NCBI GenBank assembly: GCA_000309945.1
Contig: CM001633.1
Span: 5,434,043 to 5,498,042 of the forward strand
Direction: 5' to 3'
From: Leptolyngbyaceae cyanobacterium JSC-12
GTDB lineage: Bacteria > Cyanobacteriota > Cyanobacteriia > Leptolyngbyales > Leptolyngbyaceae
DNA length: 64,000 nucleotides
Position numbers and translations under genes: made by a program. Positions 45,652-55,000 of this stretch are shown one piece after another (within the stretch, counting starts at the first letter, position 1; every line of letters starts with the position of its first letter). Below the pieces are notes generated by a model, which ran no database searches, was not told where the DNA came from, and saw only the letters and a program-made list of their open reading frames with translations.

Positions 45652-47430
45652 ATGCGGGATTTTCTGAAATACACCTTTGCCAGCCTTTTAGCATTACTTA
45701 TCTTTTTAGGCATGAGTATTAGTAGTTTGTTATTTCTCGTGATCTTGTCTGCCTCGCGAGATCCTGTACCCCGTGTCAAAGAGAAATCAGTCCTGACATT
45801 CAACATGGCATTAGATGTGACTGATGGACTCCAAAATAGTGCCAATATTGGACAAGCACTCGGAAATGATGCGAGCAGCATTTCGTTAAAGGCTACGCTG
45901 GATGCGATCAATCAGGCAGCAAAAGACAAACGGATTGTGGCGTTATATCTACATGGAAAGGTGACAGGCGGAGCAGGCTATGCCACCTTAAAAGAAATCC
46001 GAAGAGCACTGCAAGGATTTCGGGCTGCGGGCAAAAAGATTATTGCCTACGATTTAGATTGGAGTGAACGGGATTATTATTTGACATCAGTTGCCGATAC
46101 CATTGTGCTGCATCCATTTGGCTCATTAGAGTTGAACGGGTTTAGTTCAGAAGGAACCTTTTTTGCAGGGGCATTGCAAAAATACGGGATTGGCGTACAA
46201 GTCACTCGGGTTGGTAAGTATAAGTCGGCTGTTGAACCATTTTTGTTAACCAAACGCAGCCCGGAAAATCGCCAGCAAACGCAACAGTTATTAGGCGATT
46301 TATGGAGCGAATTTGCAACTGCCGTTGAGCAGGAGCGCAAAGTAACCCCTCAGCAACTTCAAGCGATCGCCGACAATAACGCCATTCTGGAGCCGGATGA
46401 GGCGCTTAGGCAGCGATTGATCACGAAAGTAGGATATGAAGATGAAGTTTTTGAACAACTGAAACAACTCTCCACCGAAGACGACAACTCGTTTCGTCGG
46501 ATTAATCTGCAAACCTATGCCAGAGTTGCGCAGACAGAACTTCAGAAAAAGGGGGGATCTGGAGACAAAATTGCTATTGTCTATGCTGAAGGCGATATTG
46601 TGGACGGCAAAGGAGATTTTGACCAAGTTGGGGGCGATCGCTTCGCACGATTGCTGCGTAAAATCCGCCAGGATGATGATGTGAAAGCAGTGGTGTTACG
46701 GGTTAACAGCCCTGGCGGTAGTGCAGTTGCATCAGATGTGATCCAGCGAGAAATGATTTTGACTCGTAAAGTCAAGCCTGTTGTAGTATCAATGGGAGCG
46801 GTTGCTGCATCTGGTGGATACTGGATTTCAACTTATAGCGATCGCATTTTTGCCGAACCTAACACCATTACCGGCTCTATTGGAGTGTTTGGCTTACTTC
46901 CCAACGTTCAAGAACTCGCCAATCGCAATGGTGTTACCTGGGATTCGGTAAAAACTGGGCGTTTTGCCGACATTCAAACCATCACCCGTCCCAAAACCCC
47001 CCAAGAATTGGCATTGATTCAAAAAAGCGTTGATCGAATCTATGACCAGTTTTTGAACAAAGTGGCAGAATCTCGCAAACTCCCCAGAGCGAAAGTCGCC
47101 GAAATTGCACAAGGGCGAGTTTGGTCAGGTAAGCAAGCAAAAGCCTTGGGACTGGTTGATGAACTGGGTGGACTAGAAGCTGCACTTCAGGAAGCAGCCA
47201 AACGAGCAAACTTGGGAGATCAGTGGCAAGTAGAAGAATATCCTGCACCCCCAACCCTGGCGGAATTACTGTTTAGCGACTCCGATAACCAGATTGCTAA
47301 ATATCTGGAAGGAGATGATGTGGTACTGACCGAACTCAGAAAATTAAGAGCAGATCTCGCAATTTTGACCACATTGAACGATCCTCGTGGAGTATATGCA
47401 AGACTTCCAATCAACTTTCGGATCGATTAG
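45652..47430 (+). CDS. sppA: signal peptide peptidase SppA, long (67K) form
   Basis: A 592-residue membrane protease. An N-terminal membrane helix (SLLALLIFLGMSISSLLFLV) is followed by two tandem SppA domains. The catalytic Lys is likely in VGKYKSAVEPF of the first half and the nucleophile Ser in AVAASGGYWISTYSDRIFAE of the second, with NTITGSIGVFG following. SppA degrades cleaved signal peptides and, in cyanobacteria, has been linked to light acclimation of antennae. The ATG at 45652 is unambiguous. Confidence 0.93.
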   Translation: MRDFLKYTFASLLALLIFLGMSISSLLFLVILSASRDPVPRVKEKSVLTFNMALDVTDGLQNSANIGQALGNDASSISLKATLDAINQAAKDKRIVALYLHGKVTGGAGYATLKEIRRALQGFRAAGKKIIAYDLDWSERDYYLTSVADTIVLHPFGSLELNGFSSEGTFFAGALQKYGIGVQVTRVGKYKSAVEPFLLTKRSPENRQQTQQLLGDLWSEFATAVEQERKVTPQQLQAIADNNAILEPDEALRQRLITKVGYEDEVFEQLKQLSTEDDNSFRRINLQTYARVAQTELQKKGGSGDKIAIVYAEGDIVDGKGDFDQVGGDRFARLLRKIRQDDDVKAVVLRVNSPGGSAVASDVIQREMILTRKVKPVVVSMGAVAASGGYWISTYSDRIFAEPNTITGSIGVFGLLPNVQELANRNGVTWDSVKTGRFADIQTITRPKTPQELALIQKSVDRIYDQFLNKVAESRKLPRAKVAEIAQGRVWSGKQAKALGLVDELGGLEAALQEAAKRANLGDQWQVEEYPAPPTLAELLFSDSDNQIAKYLEGDDVVLTELRKLRADLAILTTLNDPRGVYARLPINFRID

Positions 47431-47625
47431 AGTTGCTTATAAACTGGGATGGAAAGTGTCATCAACCCCACTTAACCACTAAAAACGCGCCCTTATAGGG
47501 TTGACAATTTTTTGCCCAAAAGGTATTCAAGCTACTTCGAGTAACAAAAGGTTAAGATAGGATTTGAATGTTAAAGTCTGTGTCAAGACACTATCCTCCG
47601 CCCACTTGACCCTTTTGAGGCGCTT

Positions 47626-48345
47626 ATGGTTGTTAATTTCGCTGGAGTTTCTACGTCATCAAGTTTTAGGGCACGCGATGCCCAGGCTTTGAGGCGAGTG
47701 TTTGAAACGATCCACGTTGACAGTTGTCCCCTGTTTTATAACTTCCACATGCATACGGTTTGCTCAGATGGGCAGTTGCAGCCGGAAGATTTGATGAGAC
47801 AGGCGATCTCGATTGGTTTGCAAGGGATGGCAATTACAGATCACCACTCCACCGAAGGCTACCATCGCGCCCATGAATGGTTAGAGTCCTTTTGTGAAGA
47901 TGCAGCGTGGCGGGGCAACCCGGTGCCAGAGTTGCAATTATGGACAGGTGTTGAAGTCACTTCTAAACTGCTGGATACAGAGGTTCATATTCTTGGATAT
48001 GCTTTTAATCCAGATAGCCTGGCTCTGAAGCCTTACATTCAACGGGAATCTCCTAGAGATTCAGAGGCATTGGCTGAAAAAGTGATTGATAGTATTCATG
48101 CGGCAGGAGGATTGGCTGTATTAGCACACCCAGCTCGGTATCGGCGATCGCCTGAAGACCTGATTGCCGAAGCAGCAAAGATTGGCATTGACGGTGTAGA
48201 AACCTACTATGCCTATAATAATCCTACTCCCTGGTGCCCCAGTCCTTGTCAGACAGAACTTGTCCAGCGCCTCAGTTCCACCTTTGGACTCCTTAATACC
48301 TGTGGTACAGACACTCACGGTCGCAGCTTGTTGCAACGGTTGTAG
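47626..48345 (+). CDS. PHP-domain metal-dependent phosphoesterase
   Basis: A 239-residue protein with PHP motifs: FHMHTVCSDGQL, GMAITDHHSTEGY, TGVEVTSKLLDTEVHILGYA, AVLAHPARYRRS and CGTDTHGRSL. The histidines and aspartates form a trinuclear metal site. It resembles small bacterial PHP phosphatases that act on nucleotides or histidinol-phosphate-like compounds. Substrate unknown. Confidence 0.85.
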   Translation: MVVNFAGVSTSSSFRARDAQALRRVFETIHVDSCPLFYNFHMHTVCSDGQLQPEDLMRQAISIGLQGMAITDHHSTEGYHRAHEWLESFCEDAAWRGNPVPELQLWTGVEVTSKLLDTEVHILGYAFNPDSLALKPYIQRESPRDSEALAEKVIDSIHAAGGLAVLAHPARYRRSPEDLIAEAAKIGIDGVETYYAYNNPTPWCPSPCQTELVQRLSSTFGLLNTCGTDTHGRSLLQRL

Positions 48346-48359
48346 ATAACGTGTGCGGG

Positions 48360-48734
48360 TTAAGGCGGCTCTGGAACATCCACCAGTACAGTAACGGAAG
48401 CGACAGCGATGAGCATTTCATCGTTTTTGTCGTTGAGTGATGCGATCGCGCGTCCTTGAACAATCATGCCACCAGTCTCTACGCTGAGTGTTTTCTTGCC
48501 AAATGGCAGCATTGCCAGCACCTCTGCTTCCCGTACTTGTTCTGGATAGGGAACGGCAACTTGCACTTCAACAATCATCTCGTCTGGATGACTTAAACCC
48601 GCGACTTCCCAAATTCCGGGCAAAGCATTGTGCGCGATCGCATTCCGCACTGCACGCGCTGCTGCCACTGTTGGCTCCTGCCCGTGCTGATCAATGCCCA
48701 TCCCCATTTCGATCACCAATCGTTTTAATCCCAA
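48360..48734 (-). CDS. Lin0512 family protein
   Basis: About 124 residues from TTG 48734, read as MGLKRLVIEMGMGIDQHGQE; AAGGAG lies 6 bases upstream, and this fits the family N-terminus, whereas the ATG at 48776 would overlap mdh. Pattern: AAARAVRNAIAHNALPGIWE, MIVEVQVAVPYPEQVREAEV, FGKKTLSVETGGMIVQGRAI, and VASVTVLVD. Function of the family is not known to me. It follows mdh by 19 bases on the same strand, so they are co-transcribed. Confidence 0.75.
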   Translation of the reverse strand: MGLKRLVIEMGMGIDQHGQEPTVAAARAVRNAIAHNALPGIWEVAGLSHPDEMIVEVQVAVPYPEQVREAEVLAMLPFGKKTLSVETGGMIVQGRAIASLNDKNDEMLIAVASVTVLVDVPEPP

Positions 48735-48753
48735 ACGCTTCTCCTTGCACTTG

Positions 48754-49737
48754 CTAAAAACTGAACCCCGACTCACCCAACAATGTCTTTAAATGTTCCA
48801 GATTCTGACGCACTGAATTGGCAGAGGTATGTAAATCAGCCAATTCCTGATCGGTCAGGTCTAGTTCCAGAATACTTTCTATCCCCTGACATCCTAAACG
48901 ACAGGGAACTCCGATAAAAATATCGTCTAGTTTGTAATGTCCTTGCAGATATGCGGCAACAGGCAAAATCCGAGGTTGATTGTAGAGAATTGCCTCCACC
49001 ATGACGCACACTGCCGAGGCTGGGGCATAGTATGCTCCACCTGTTTTTAATAGTTCTACGACTTCTGCTCCCCCGTTCCGGGTTCGATTTACCAGGCGAG
49101 CGATCGCGGCATCATCCAAAAACCGATTGATCGGAATGCCATTGACTGTTGAGTAGCGCGGCAGTGGCACCATTAAATCTCCATGACTGCCCAGCACTGT
49201 TGCATTAATGTCATTGATCGAAACACCCAGTTCCATCGCAATAAAGGTCTGAAAGCGGGCGGAGTCTAAAACACCAGCCATTCCCATGACTCGGTTCGGT
49301 GGTAGTCCACTAGCTTTCCAACCCACATAGGTCATCACGTCCAGCGGATTAGTGACAACGATCAAGACTGCATCTGGAGAATATGCCATGACTTTTTGGG
49401 TCACCTCCAGCACAATCTTGCCATTGGTCAATAACAGATCATCCCGGCTCATTCCGGGACGGCGGGGCAAGCCAGCAGTGATTACAACAACATTGGAGTG
49501 GGCCGTCTCGGCAAAATCGTTAGTCCCAACAATGGTGCGATCGTGACGCTCAACTCCTCGCGCCTCCATCAAATCTAGCGCTACTCCCTGCGGACGCCCT
49601 TCCACAACATCCAGCAGTACCACATCAGCAATATTTTTCTCCGCAAGCCGCTGAGCCAGCGTTGCACCCACATTGCCAGCTCCCACAATCGCCACTTGCG
49701 ACGTTGCACACGAAATTTCAGCAGGACGTAGAACCAT
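48754..49737 (-). CDS. mdh: malate dehydrogenase
   Basis: A 327-residue NAD-dependent lactate/malate-dehydrogenase-fold enzyme: [20 protein letters not shown] (NAD site), [20 protein letters not shown] (Arg residues binding the dicarboxylate), [40 protein letters not shown] and [10 protein letters not shown] (catalytic His). The RRPGMSR loop supports malate rather than lactate. Interconverts malate and oxaloacetate. Confidence 0.94.
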   Translation of the reverse strand: MVLRPAEISCATSQVAIVGAGNVGATLAQRLAEKNIADVVLLDVVEGRPQGVALDLMEARGVERHDRTIVGTNDFAETAHSNVVVITAGLPRRPGMSRDDLLLTNGKIVLEVTQKVMAYSPDAVLIVVTNPLDVMTYVGWKASGLPPNRVMGMAGVLDSARFQTFIAMELGVSINDINATVLGSHGDLMVPLPRYSTVNGIPINRFLDDAAIARLVNRTRNGGAEVVELLKTGGAYYAPASAVCVMVEAILYNQPRILPVAAYLQGHYKLDDIFIGVPCRLGCQGIESILELDLTDQELADLHTSANSVRQNLEHLKTLLGESGFSF

Positions 49738-50038
49738 CAGTCACCCCCTCATCATTGAGGTTCAGTCAGCTAATGGTATATCGAGTCCCGAGGATGAGCG
49801 GGTTTCTAAACAAAAATCTCCTGTTTTGATACCAGGTCATGAAGGGATTCAACTACAACACTAGAAGAACGAACCACTTCCAAGCAATGCATTTCTTCTT
49901 CCCATCTTAATCACAGGTCTAACGTATTGCTGATATTCAACATCCGATAAACTTCATCTTGCGTTCATCCTGGTTGACTGCCTTGATCGCTTTGTAACGC
50001 AGGTCATAACTGTAAGGGGGCGGTGAATGCGTAAAGCT
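49738..50038. other. 301-bp spacer left of the palindrome array
   Basis: Upstream of mdh and left of the array at 50039. It should hold the mdh promoter. No gene or attC-like structure was found. Confidence 0.5.
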
Positions 50039-50230
50039 ATATCCAGCAAAAGTGATGGATATGCACCCTAATCTGCAGAATTAACCCTCAAAAGTGGCGG
50101 ATAACACCCCGATTTCCCGGACTTAACTTGCAAAGTTTCTGTTTAATTCCTTAAGAAAGGGGTGTTACCCCGCAAATGTGCAAGATAATCCTGGAAAGTT
50201 GGGCGCTTATCCAGCAAATCTGACACTTAA
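50039..50230 (+). repeat. left palindrome array, period 42 bp, attI-like position
   Basis: GCAAA-type cores start at 50046, 50088, 50130, 50172 and 50214, exactly 42 bases apart. Invariant positions across units include CAAA at 2-5, T8, T15-A16, T37-A38 and C40. Each unit boundary makes an inverted repeat of about 24 bp with the pattern TTAwCC-N12-GGATAA; the first (ATATCCA ... TGGATAT) is perfect and the others are degraded. The last one ends at 50230. Six bases later, at 50237, is GTTCGGC, the start of a cassette whose attC begins GCCGAAC, its exact complement. Confidence 0.75.
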
Positions 50231-50261
50231 TGCATAGTTCGGCAATGGGGGCGAATTTCTA

Positions 50262-50480
50262 GTGCGTTCTGAGCGAATCTACGCCCGAGGTGTTACCTCT
50301 CGGATGCTTGCGGATCGGGTCTGCCCGGCGTGTCAGGGATCTGGAGGAGGACCATTCACTTGCCCGAAGTGCAAGGGGACGGGCAAAGATGGCGGCTACC
50401 GATGTGTGTTCTGTAATGGTAGCGGCTTCGGAAAATGTACGATTTGCAGTGGCTCTGGGCGGGTACGACAGCGCTACTGA
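50262..50480 (+). CDS. DnaJ-type zinc-finger (CxxCxGxG x4) protein
   Basis: A 72-residue protein starting at GTG 50262, only 25 bases into the first cassette. Four CxxCxGxG-type motifs (CPACQGSG, CPKCKGTG, CVFCNGSG, CTICSGSG) make up a complete two-zinc cysteine-rich domain like that of DnaJ, without J or substrate domains. GC content is clearly higher than in the chromosomal genes. Possibly a zinc chaperone-like or RNA-binding protein; function unknown. Confidence 0.7.
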   Translation: MRSERIYARGVTSRMLADRVCPACQGSGGGPFTCPKCKGTGKDGGYRCVFCNGSGFGKCTICSGSGRVRQRY

Positions 50481-50551
50481 GGTAGCACCTAAATCGCATT
50501 AAGCAATCGCATTAAACGTTCTCAGCGCTCTTTGCATCGGGAGGATCGGCG

Positions 50552-50947
50552 ATGGCCCTACAGGAACGACGACTCATCCAACAACACACCGACACTCTGC
50601 TGCCCCAAGTCCAAGCGGACCTCAAGCAGGCTTGCGGAGGCGATATCGAGGTGGCTGTGGAATGGGAAGGATTCGAGAGCGATCTGACGGCTCTGGAGCG
50701 ACTGTCTTCCCAATGCTTCGATCGGCTAGTGACGGCGATCGGATGGGTCTGCAAGGAGGAGATCGGGAAAGCGGCTATGCGGGAGAAGGTGCATCGGGTA
50801 GTGGTGCGGAACGTTGGCACGGCGGCGGAGCGGACCTTGACGTTGTCCGATGGGGTGCTGACGGTAGCAGGGGTGTGGGCGTCGCCAGCGTGGGATGGTC
50901 TGTTCCACCAGAACGAGTACCACAAGTTCTTCGAGTCGCAACTGTGA
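50552..50947 (+). CDS. cassette-borne hypothetical protein, GC-rich
   Basis: A 131-residue alpha/beta protein (MALQERRLIQQHTDTLLPQV, GDIEVAVEWEGFESDLTALE, VHRVVVRNVGTAAERTLTLS). GGGAGG lies about 9 bases before the ATG. The stop overlaps a GTG of the next gene (GTGA). Codon use and GC content differ from the chromosome, suggesting transfer. No family recognised. Confidence 0.65.
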   Translation: MALQERRLIQQHTDTLLPQVQADLKQACGGDIEVAVEWEGFESDLTALERLSSQCFDRLVTAIGWVCKEEIGKAAMREKVHRVVVRNVGTAAERTLTLSDGVLTVAGVWASPAWDGLFHQNEYHKFFESQL

Positions 50948-51195
50948 CCGGGAACCGATCTCCATCATCAACTTCCACCAAGGGGCGGCTGTTCGCTTGG
51001 CTGCTCCTACCGCATGTGGTGTCGCTGGTCACTCTAGTTGCCGCTCTCGCAGTCGTACTTGGGATGGGGAGCAATCGAACGAAGCCGGATTTTGTCCTTG
51101 TCCAGATTGGCGGTTGGTGGTTCGCACTCCACTTGGTCAGTCTCTTGGTAGTGTGCACTTCGTGCTTTGTGTACGTGGTGGTCCATTTGGTATGA
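50944..51195 (+). CDS. small membrane protein, translationally coupled
   Basis: About 83 residues from GTG 50944, which overlaps the preceding stop (GTGA). Two membrane helices: FAWLLLPHVVSLVTLVAALA and FALHLVSLLVVCTSCFVYVV. The gene ends 3 bases before IS copy 2, which separates it from attC 51749-51844; without the IS the attC would follow directly, as in a normal cassette. Function unknown. Confidence 0.55.
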   Translation: MTGNRSPSSTSTKGRLFAWLLLPHVVSLVTLVAALAVVLGMGSNRTKPDFVLVQIGGWWFALHLVSLLVVCTSCFVYVVVHLV

Positions 51196-51198
51196 CTT

Positions 51199-51731
51199 TT
51201 TAATCTCTATGGGTCAATTCCCCGCTGCTCTGCAGCGTAAAATGCAGGGATGAGCGAGTACATCCACAAAAGTCATAACGTTACGGTTTTGCTATACCAC
51301 CTTGTGTTTCCAGCAAAGTATCGGCGGGCTGTGTTTGATGAACAGGTCGATGAAGTTTTGCGAGAAGTTTGCCTGGAGATTGAGAAACGCTACGAGATTA
51401 AATTTATAGAAATCGGTGTAGACAAAGACCATGTGCACTTTTTAGTCCAATCGGTGCCGACATACAGCGTGACCAAATTGGTCAAAATGATCAAGAGTTT
51501 GACCGCAAGGGAAGTGTTTCGGCGTTGTCCTCAGGTGAAGCAAAAGCTATGGGGTGGAGAGTTTTGGAGTGATGGCTATTTTGCAAGTACAGTTGGGAAA
51601 CACGGGGATGAAGGGATGATTGCGAACTACGTCAAAAATCAGGGTAACGAATATCTCAAGCTACACCGAGATGAGCAGCTTACTCTTTTTTGATTCTGAT
51701 ACCCCGTCTGCTTGCAGCGGGGTAGTTCATT
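51199..51731 (+). mobile_element. IS200/IS605-type insertion sequence, copy 2
   Basis: Identical in layout to 32244-32776, including both subterminal hairpins. Inserted in the first cassette between its last gene and its attC site. Confidence 0.9.
51250..51693 (+). CDS. tnpA: IS200/IS605-family Y1 transposase TnpA, copy 2
   Basis: A protein of 147 residues identical to the one at 32295-32738, with the HVH motif intact, so the element should be active. Confidence 0.93.
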   Translation: MSEYIHKSHNVTVLLYHLVFPAKYRRAVFDEQVDEVLREVCLEIEKRYEIKFIEIGVDKDHVHFLVQSVPTYSVTKLVKMIKSLTAREVFRRCPQVKQKLWGGEFWSDGYFASTVGKHGDEGMIANYVKNQGNEYLKLHRDEQLTLF

Positions 51732-51748
51732 TGGGTGCCAGCAAACCC

Positions 51749-51844
51749 GCCGAACTAGTCGCTGCAGCCGACGGCGGAGCATAATTCGTTTCTGGAACCC
51801 ACAGCTCACCAGTGCCCCGCCGCTGCTGAGCTTAGTCGTTAGTC
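51749..51844 (+). other. attC recombination site of cassette 1
   Basis: R'' GCCGAAC (51749-51755) and R' GTTAGTC (51838-51844). The inner arms GCTGCAGCCGACGGCGGAGC (51761-51780) and GCCCCGCCGCTGCTGAGC (51814-51831) fold on each other with extra bases on the L'' arm, giving plus orientation (cassette genes to the left). R'' is the exact complement of the GTTCGGC at 50237. Confidence 0.8.
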
Positions 51845-52003
51845 TGCTCAGGCTGTTAGTTGGGGCGTCCCTCAAGACAATCTGCTGAGATGCATCACTT
51901 ATGGGCAACTTAGTAAACGCTGCTTTGGGCAATAGGTGAAGACATCAAACCCTTTGTAGGCGGTTATCCTTGAGAAAGAGTTTTGCCCTCATCGCTGTTG
52001 AGT

Positions 52004-55000
52004 ATGTCGAAACAGATTTATGGCTGGAAACGCTTCTGGTGCCCTCGGTCAGGTAGCATAAATCTGGCTGATGGGGGGTACCTGTGCGATCCAGAGGGAG
52101 AATGGGGAAAAGCATATAATCCAGACTTAGTGAGTTTAGAGGCAATCTCTCACTTGCCATGCTTGGCACTCTTAGGTGAACCAGGAATTGGCAAAACCAA
52201 GGCTCTAGAGGTAGAGCAGAGTAAAATTGTTGGCAAAATCCAAGAACAAGGCGATCAGGTACTCTTTCTAGATCTGCGATCGTATGGAAGTGAAGACAGA
52301 TTAGTTCGCAGCCTATTTGACAGCCCAGAATTTAAAGCATGGCAGGCTGGCACTCACCGATTACACATTTTCCTGGATAGTTTCGATGAATGCTTACTAC
52401 GAGTAGATACATTGGCAACACTTTTAGTCGATGAATTTAAACGCTACCAGAATGCAGTTCACCGTTTATTTTTACGTATCGCTTGTCGGACAGCTGTATG
52501 GCAGCCAGTTTTGGAAGAAGGATTAAAAGAAATTTGGGGTGAAAATTCTGTAGGAGTCTATGAACTTGCTCCGCTTCGGCGTATAGACGTTATCGAAACC
52601 GCCAAAGCAGAGAGATGTCCCCCTGATGATTTTCTAGAGGAAGTTCACCGGAAGAATATTGTGCCGCTGGCGATAAAACCAATCACTTTGGGATTTTTGC
52701 TGAATACTTACGATCGTCACGGTGGTCAATTCCCTCCTAATCAGAAACTTCGTGAACTCTATCTTGAGGGGTGCAAGCTTCTCTGCGAGGAAATTAATGG
52801 AAGCCGTCGGGGTTCAAACCGGAGAGGCAATTTCGATGTTGACCAACGTCTCATTGTTGCTGCCCGAACTGCGGCTATCACAATCTTTGCTAACCGCTTT
52901 GCTGTATGGACTGGAGTTGATCAGGGGAATGTACCCATCGAAGATGTCCTACTTCAAAAGTTATGTCACGGTTATGAAACTGCCAATGGAAGAGAATTTG
53001 AGATTACCAGAGCAGTCATCGAAGAAGTTTTAGATACGGGTTTGTTTTCATCTCGCGGGTTACATCGAATGGGATGGGCGCACCAAACGTATGCTGAGTT
53101 TTTAGCTGCCTGGTATTTGGTGCAACATGAAGTTCCTCTAGAAAAAATTAGGGAGTTAATCTTTTCACCTGAAGATCCAAATCATAAGCTAATTCCTCAG
53201 CTTCATGAAACCGCTGCATGGATAGCCAGCATGAGGATGGATGTGCGTCAGGAGATTATTAAGACCGATCCAGATGTGCTATTACGCAGTGATATTCCTA
53301 CAGATTCAGATCTCCGAGAAGCGATAGCAACCAACTTATTGATGCAATATGAACAGGAAAAGTTGTATGACTATGAGAGAAACCAGTTCCGCAATTATGG
53401 AAAACTGAAGCATCCAGGTTTAGCTGCTCAATTACACCCATATATTCAAAACTCTACTAAGCAAATTGACGCAAGAGATACAGCGATCGACATTGCTGAA
53501 GTCTGCGAAGTTTCTGAGCTTCAAGAAGAGCTAGTGAATCTTGCTCTTAATTCATCAGAATCGATTCACTTGAGGGTAAGTGCAACTAAGGCTCTTTGCT
53601 CAATCGGTGATGCAGGTACAAGATTGAGACTGAAGCCTCTAGCTATTGAGCAGCTTCCAGAAGATGAGGACGATCAGCTAAAAGGTTTTGCATTATGTGC
53701 GCTCTGGTCAGAGCTTCTCACAGCAGAAGAGTTATTCAGCGTTCTTACCCGACCGAAAAAGAGAAATTTCTTTGGGTCGTACCAGATGTTTATCGATCTT
53801 GAGCTAGTACCAAGACTCCAGCCAGGTGATTTGGTAGTTGCCCTTAATTGGCTTGGAAATCAAGGTATTAGGTGCTTTGGACATCCCTTTGAAAAGCTTG
53901 GGAATGCCATTCTCTTGAAGGCATGGGAAAATTTTGCTCTGCCTGGAATAGCAGAAAAGTTTACTAGAGTAGCTCTAGTACAGTGGAAAGATCATCAGAG
54001 AATCATTACTGGTGATGACAAGCTACAACAACGATTTGCATTATCACTTCTGAACGATAGCAAAAAACGACATACACTAATCGAACAAGCAGTTTTAATT
54101 ATTTCAGAAACAGAAGAAGATCCATATTTTCTTTTAAGTTCTCCGACCGAAAATATTCTTATTTCAGAAGATATTTTTTGGATGCTCGAAAAGCTCCAGA
54201 ATGCTAATTATGAAAAAGCTGAAAAGATTTGGTCTCAACTTCTCCAATGGAGTTTTAACCGTCAAGATGCAAAGCAGGTAGATGCAATTGTTGTAGCGAC
54301 TCAAACTAATAATATTTTGCAAGAAGTTTTTGCATCTTATTTTTCGCCTATTGATTTAAATTCGATTCAAGCCGACAAACTGAGAGCTGATTACCTCAGA
54401 ATGCAAGAAATGCAAGAGCGTAGACAAAACCCTCCCTTGCTAGATCCACCACCCAGAGAACGAGTCCTCCAACTTTTAGAGAAGTTAGAATCTGGAGATT
54501 TATCTGCTTGGTGGCAGCTTAATATGGAAATGACTCTCAAGCCCGATAGTACACACTATGATAATGAGTTTGAATTAGATCTGACTAGGCTGCCTGGATG
54601 GCAAGAGGCAGAGGAATCTACTCAAACAAGAATCATTGAAGGTGCGAAGAAGTATATTCAGGAGCAGAACGATATAGATTATGAATGGATAGGAACAAAT
54701 ACTTTCGATCGACCCTCGTTAGCAGATTGTAGAGCTTTACAGTTACTTTTGAAAGAAAGTCCAGACTTCTTAGAGAACCTCTCATCTGAAAATTGGAGAA
54801 AATGGGCACCTGTCATTGTTGCTGCTCCTAGTATTAATCAACATAAAGACTCCTATTTGGAAATAGTCAAATATGCCTATCTAAACGCCTCTCAGGAATC
54901 TATAGATACACTGATAACACTAATTGATAGACAAGAATATGGATACACAGACTTGATCAGTCGCTTTAATGAGTGCTGGGATGAACAGCTAAAGCTGTCC

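Noticed and set aside
50039..50230. CRISPR array
   Set aside because: Units are tandem, degenerate and palindromic with no constant repeat separated by unique spacers, and no cas gene is present. The same holds for 58171-58395.
50632..51195. A single 187-residue gene
   Set aside because: The first part overlaps the gene at 50552-50947 in another frame; only the part after GTG 50944 has membrane-protein character and a coupled start.
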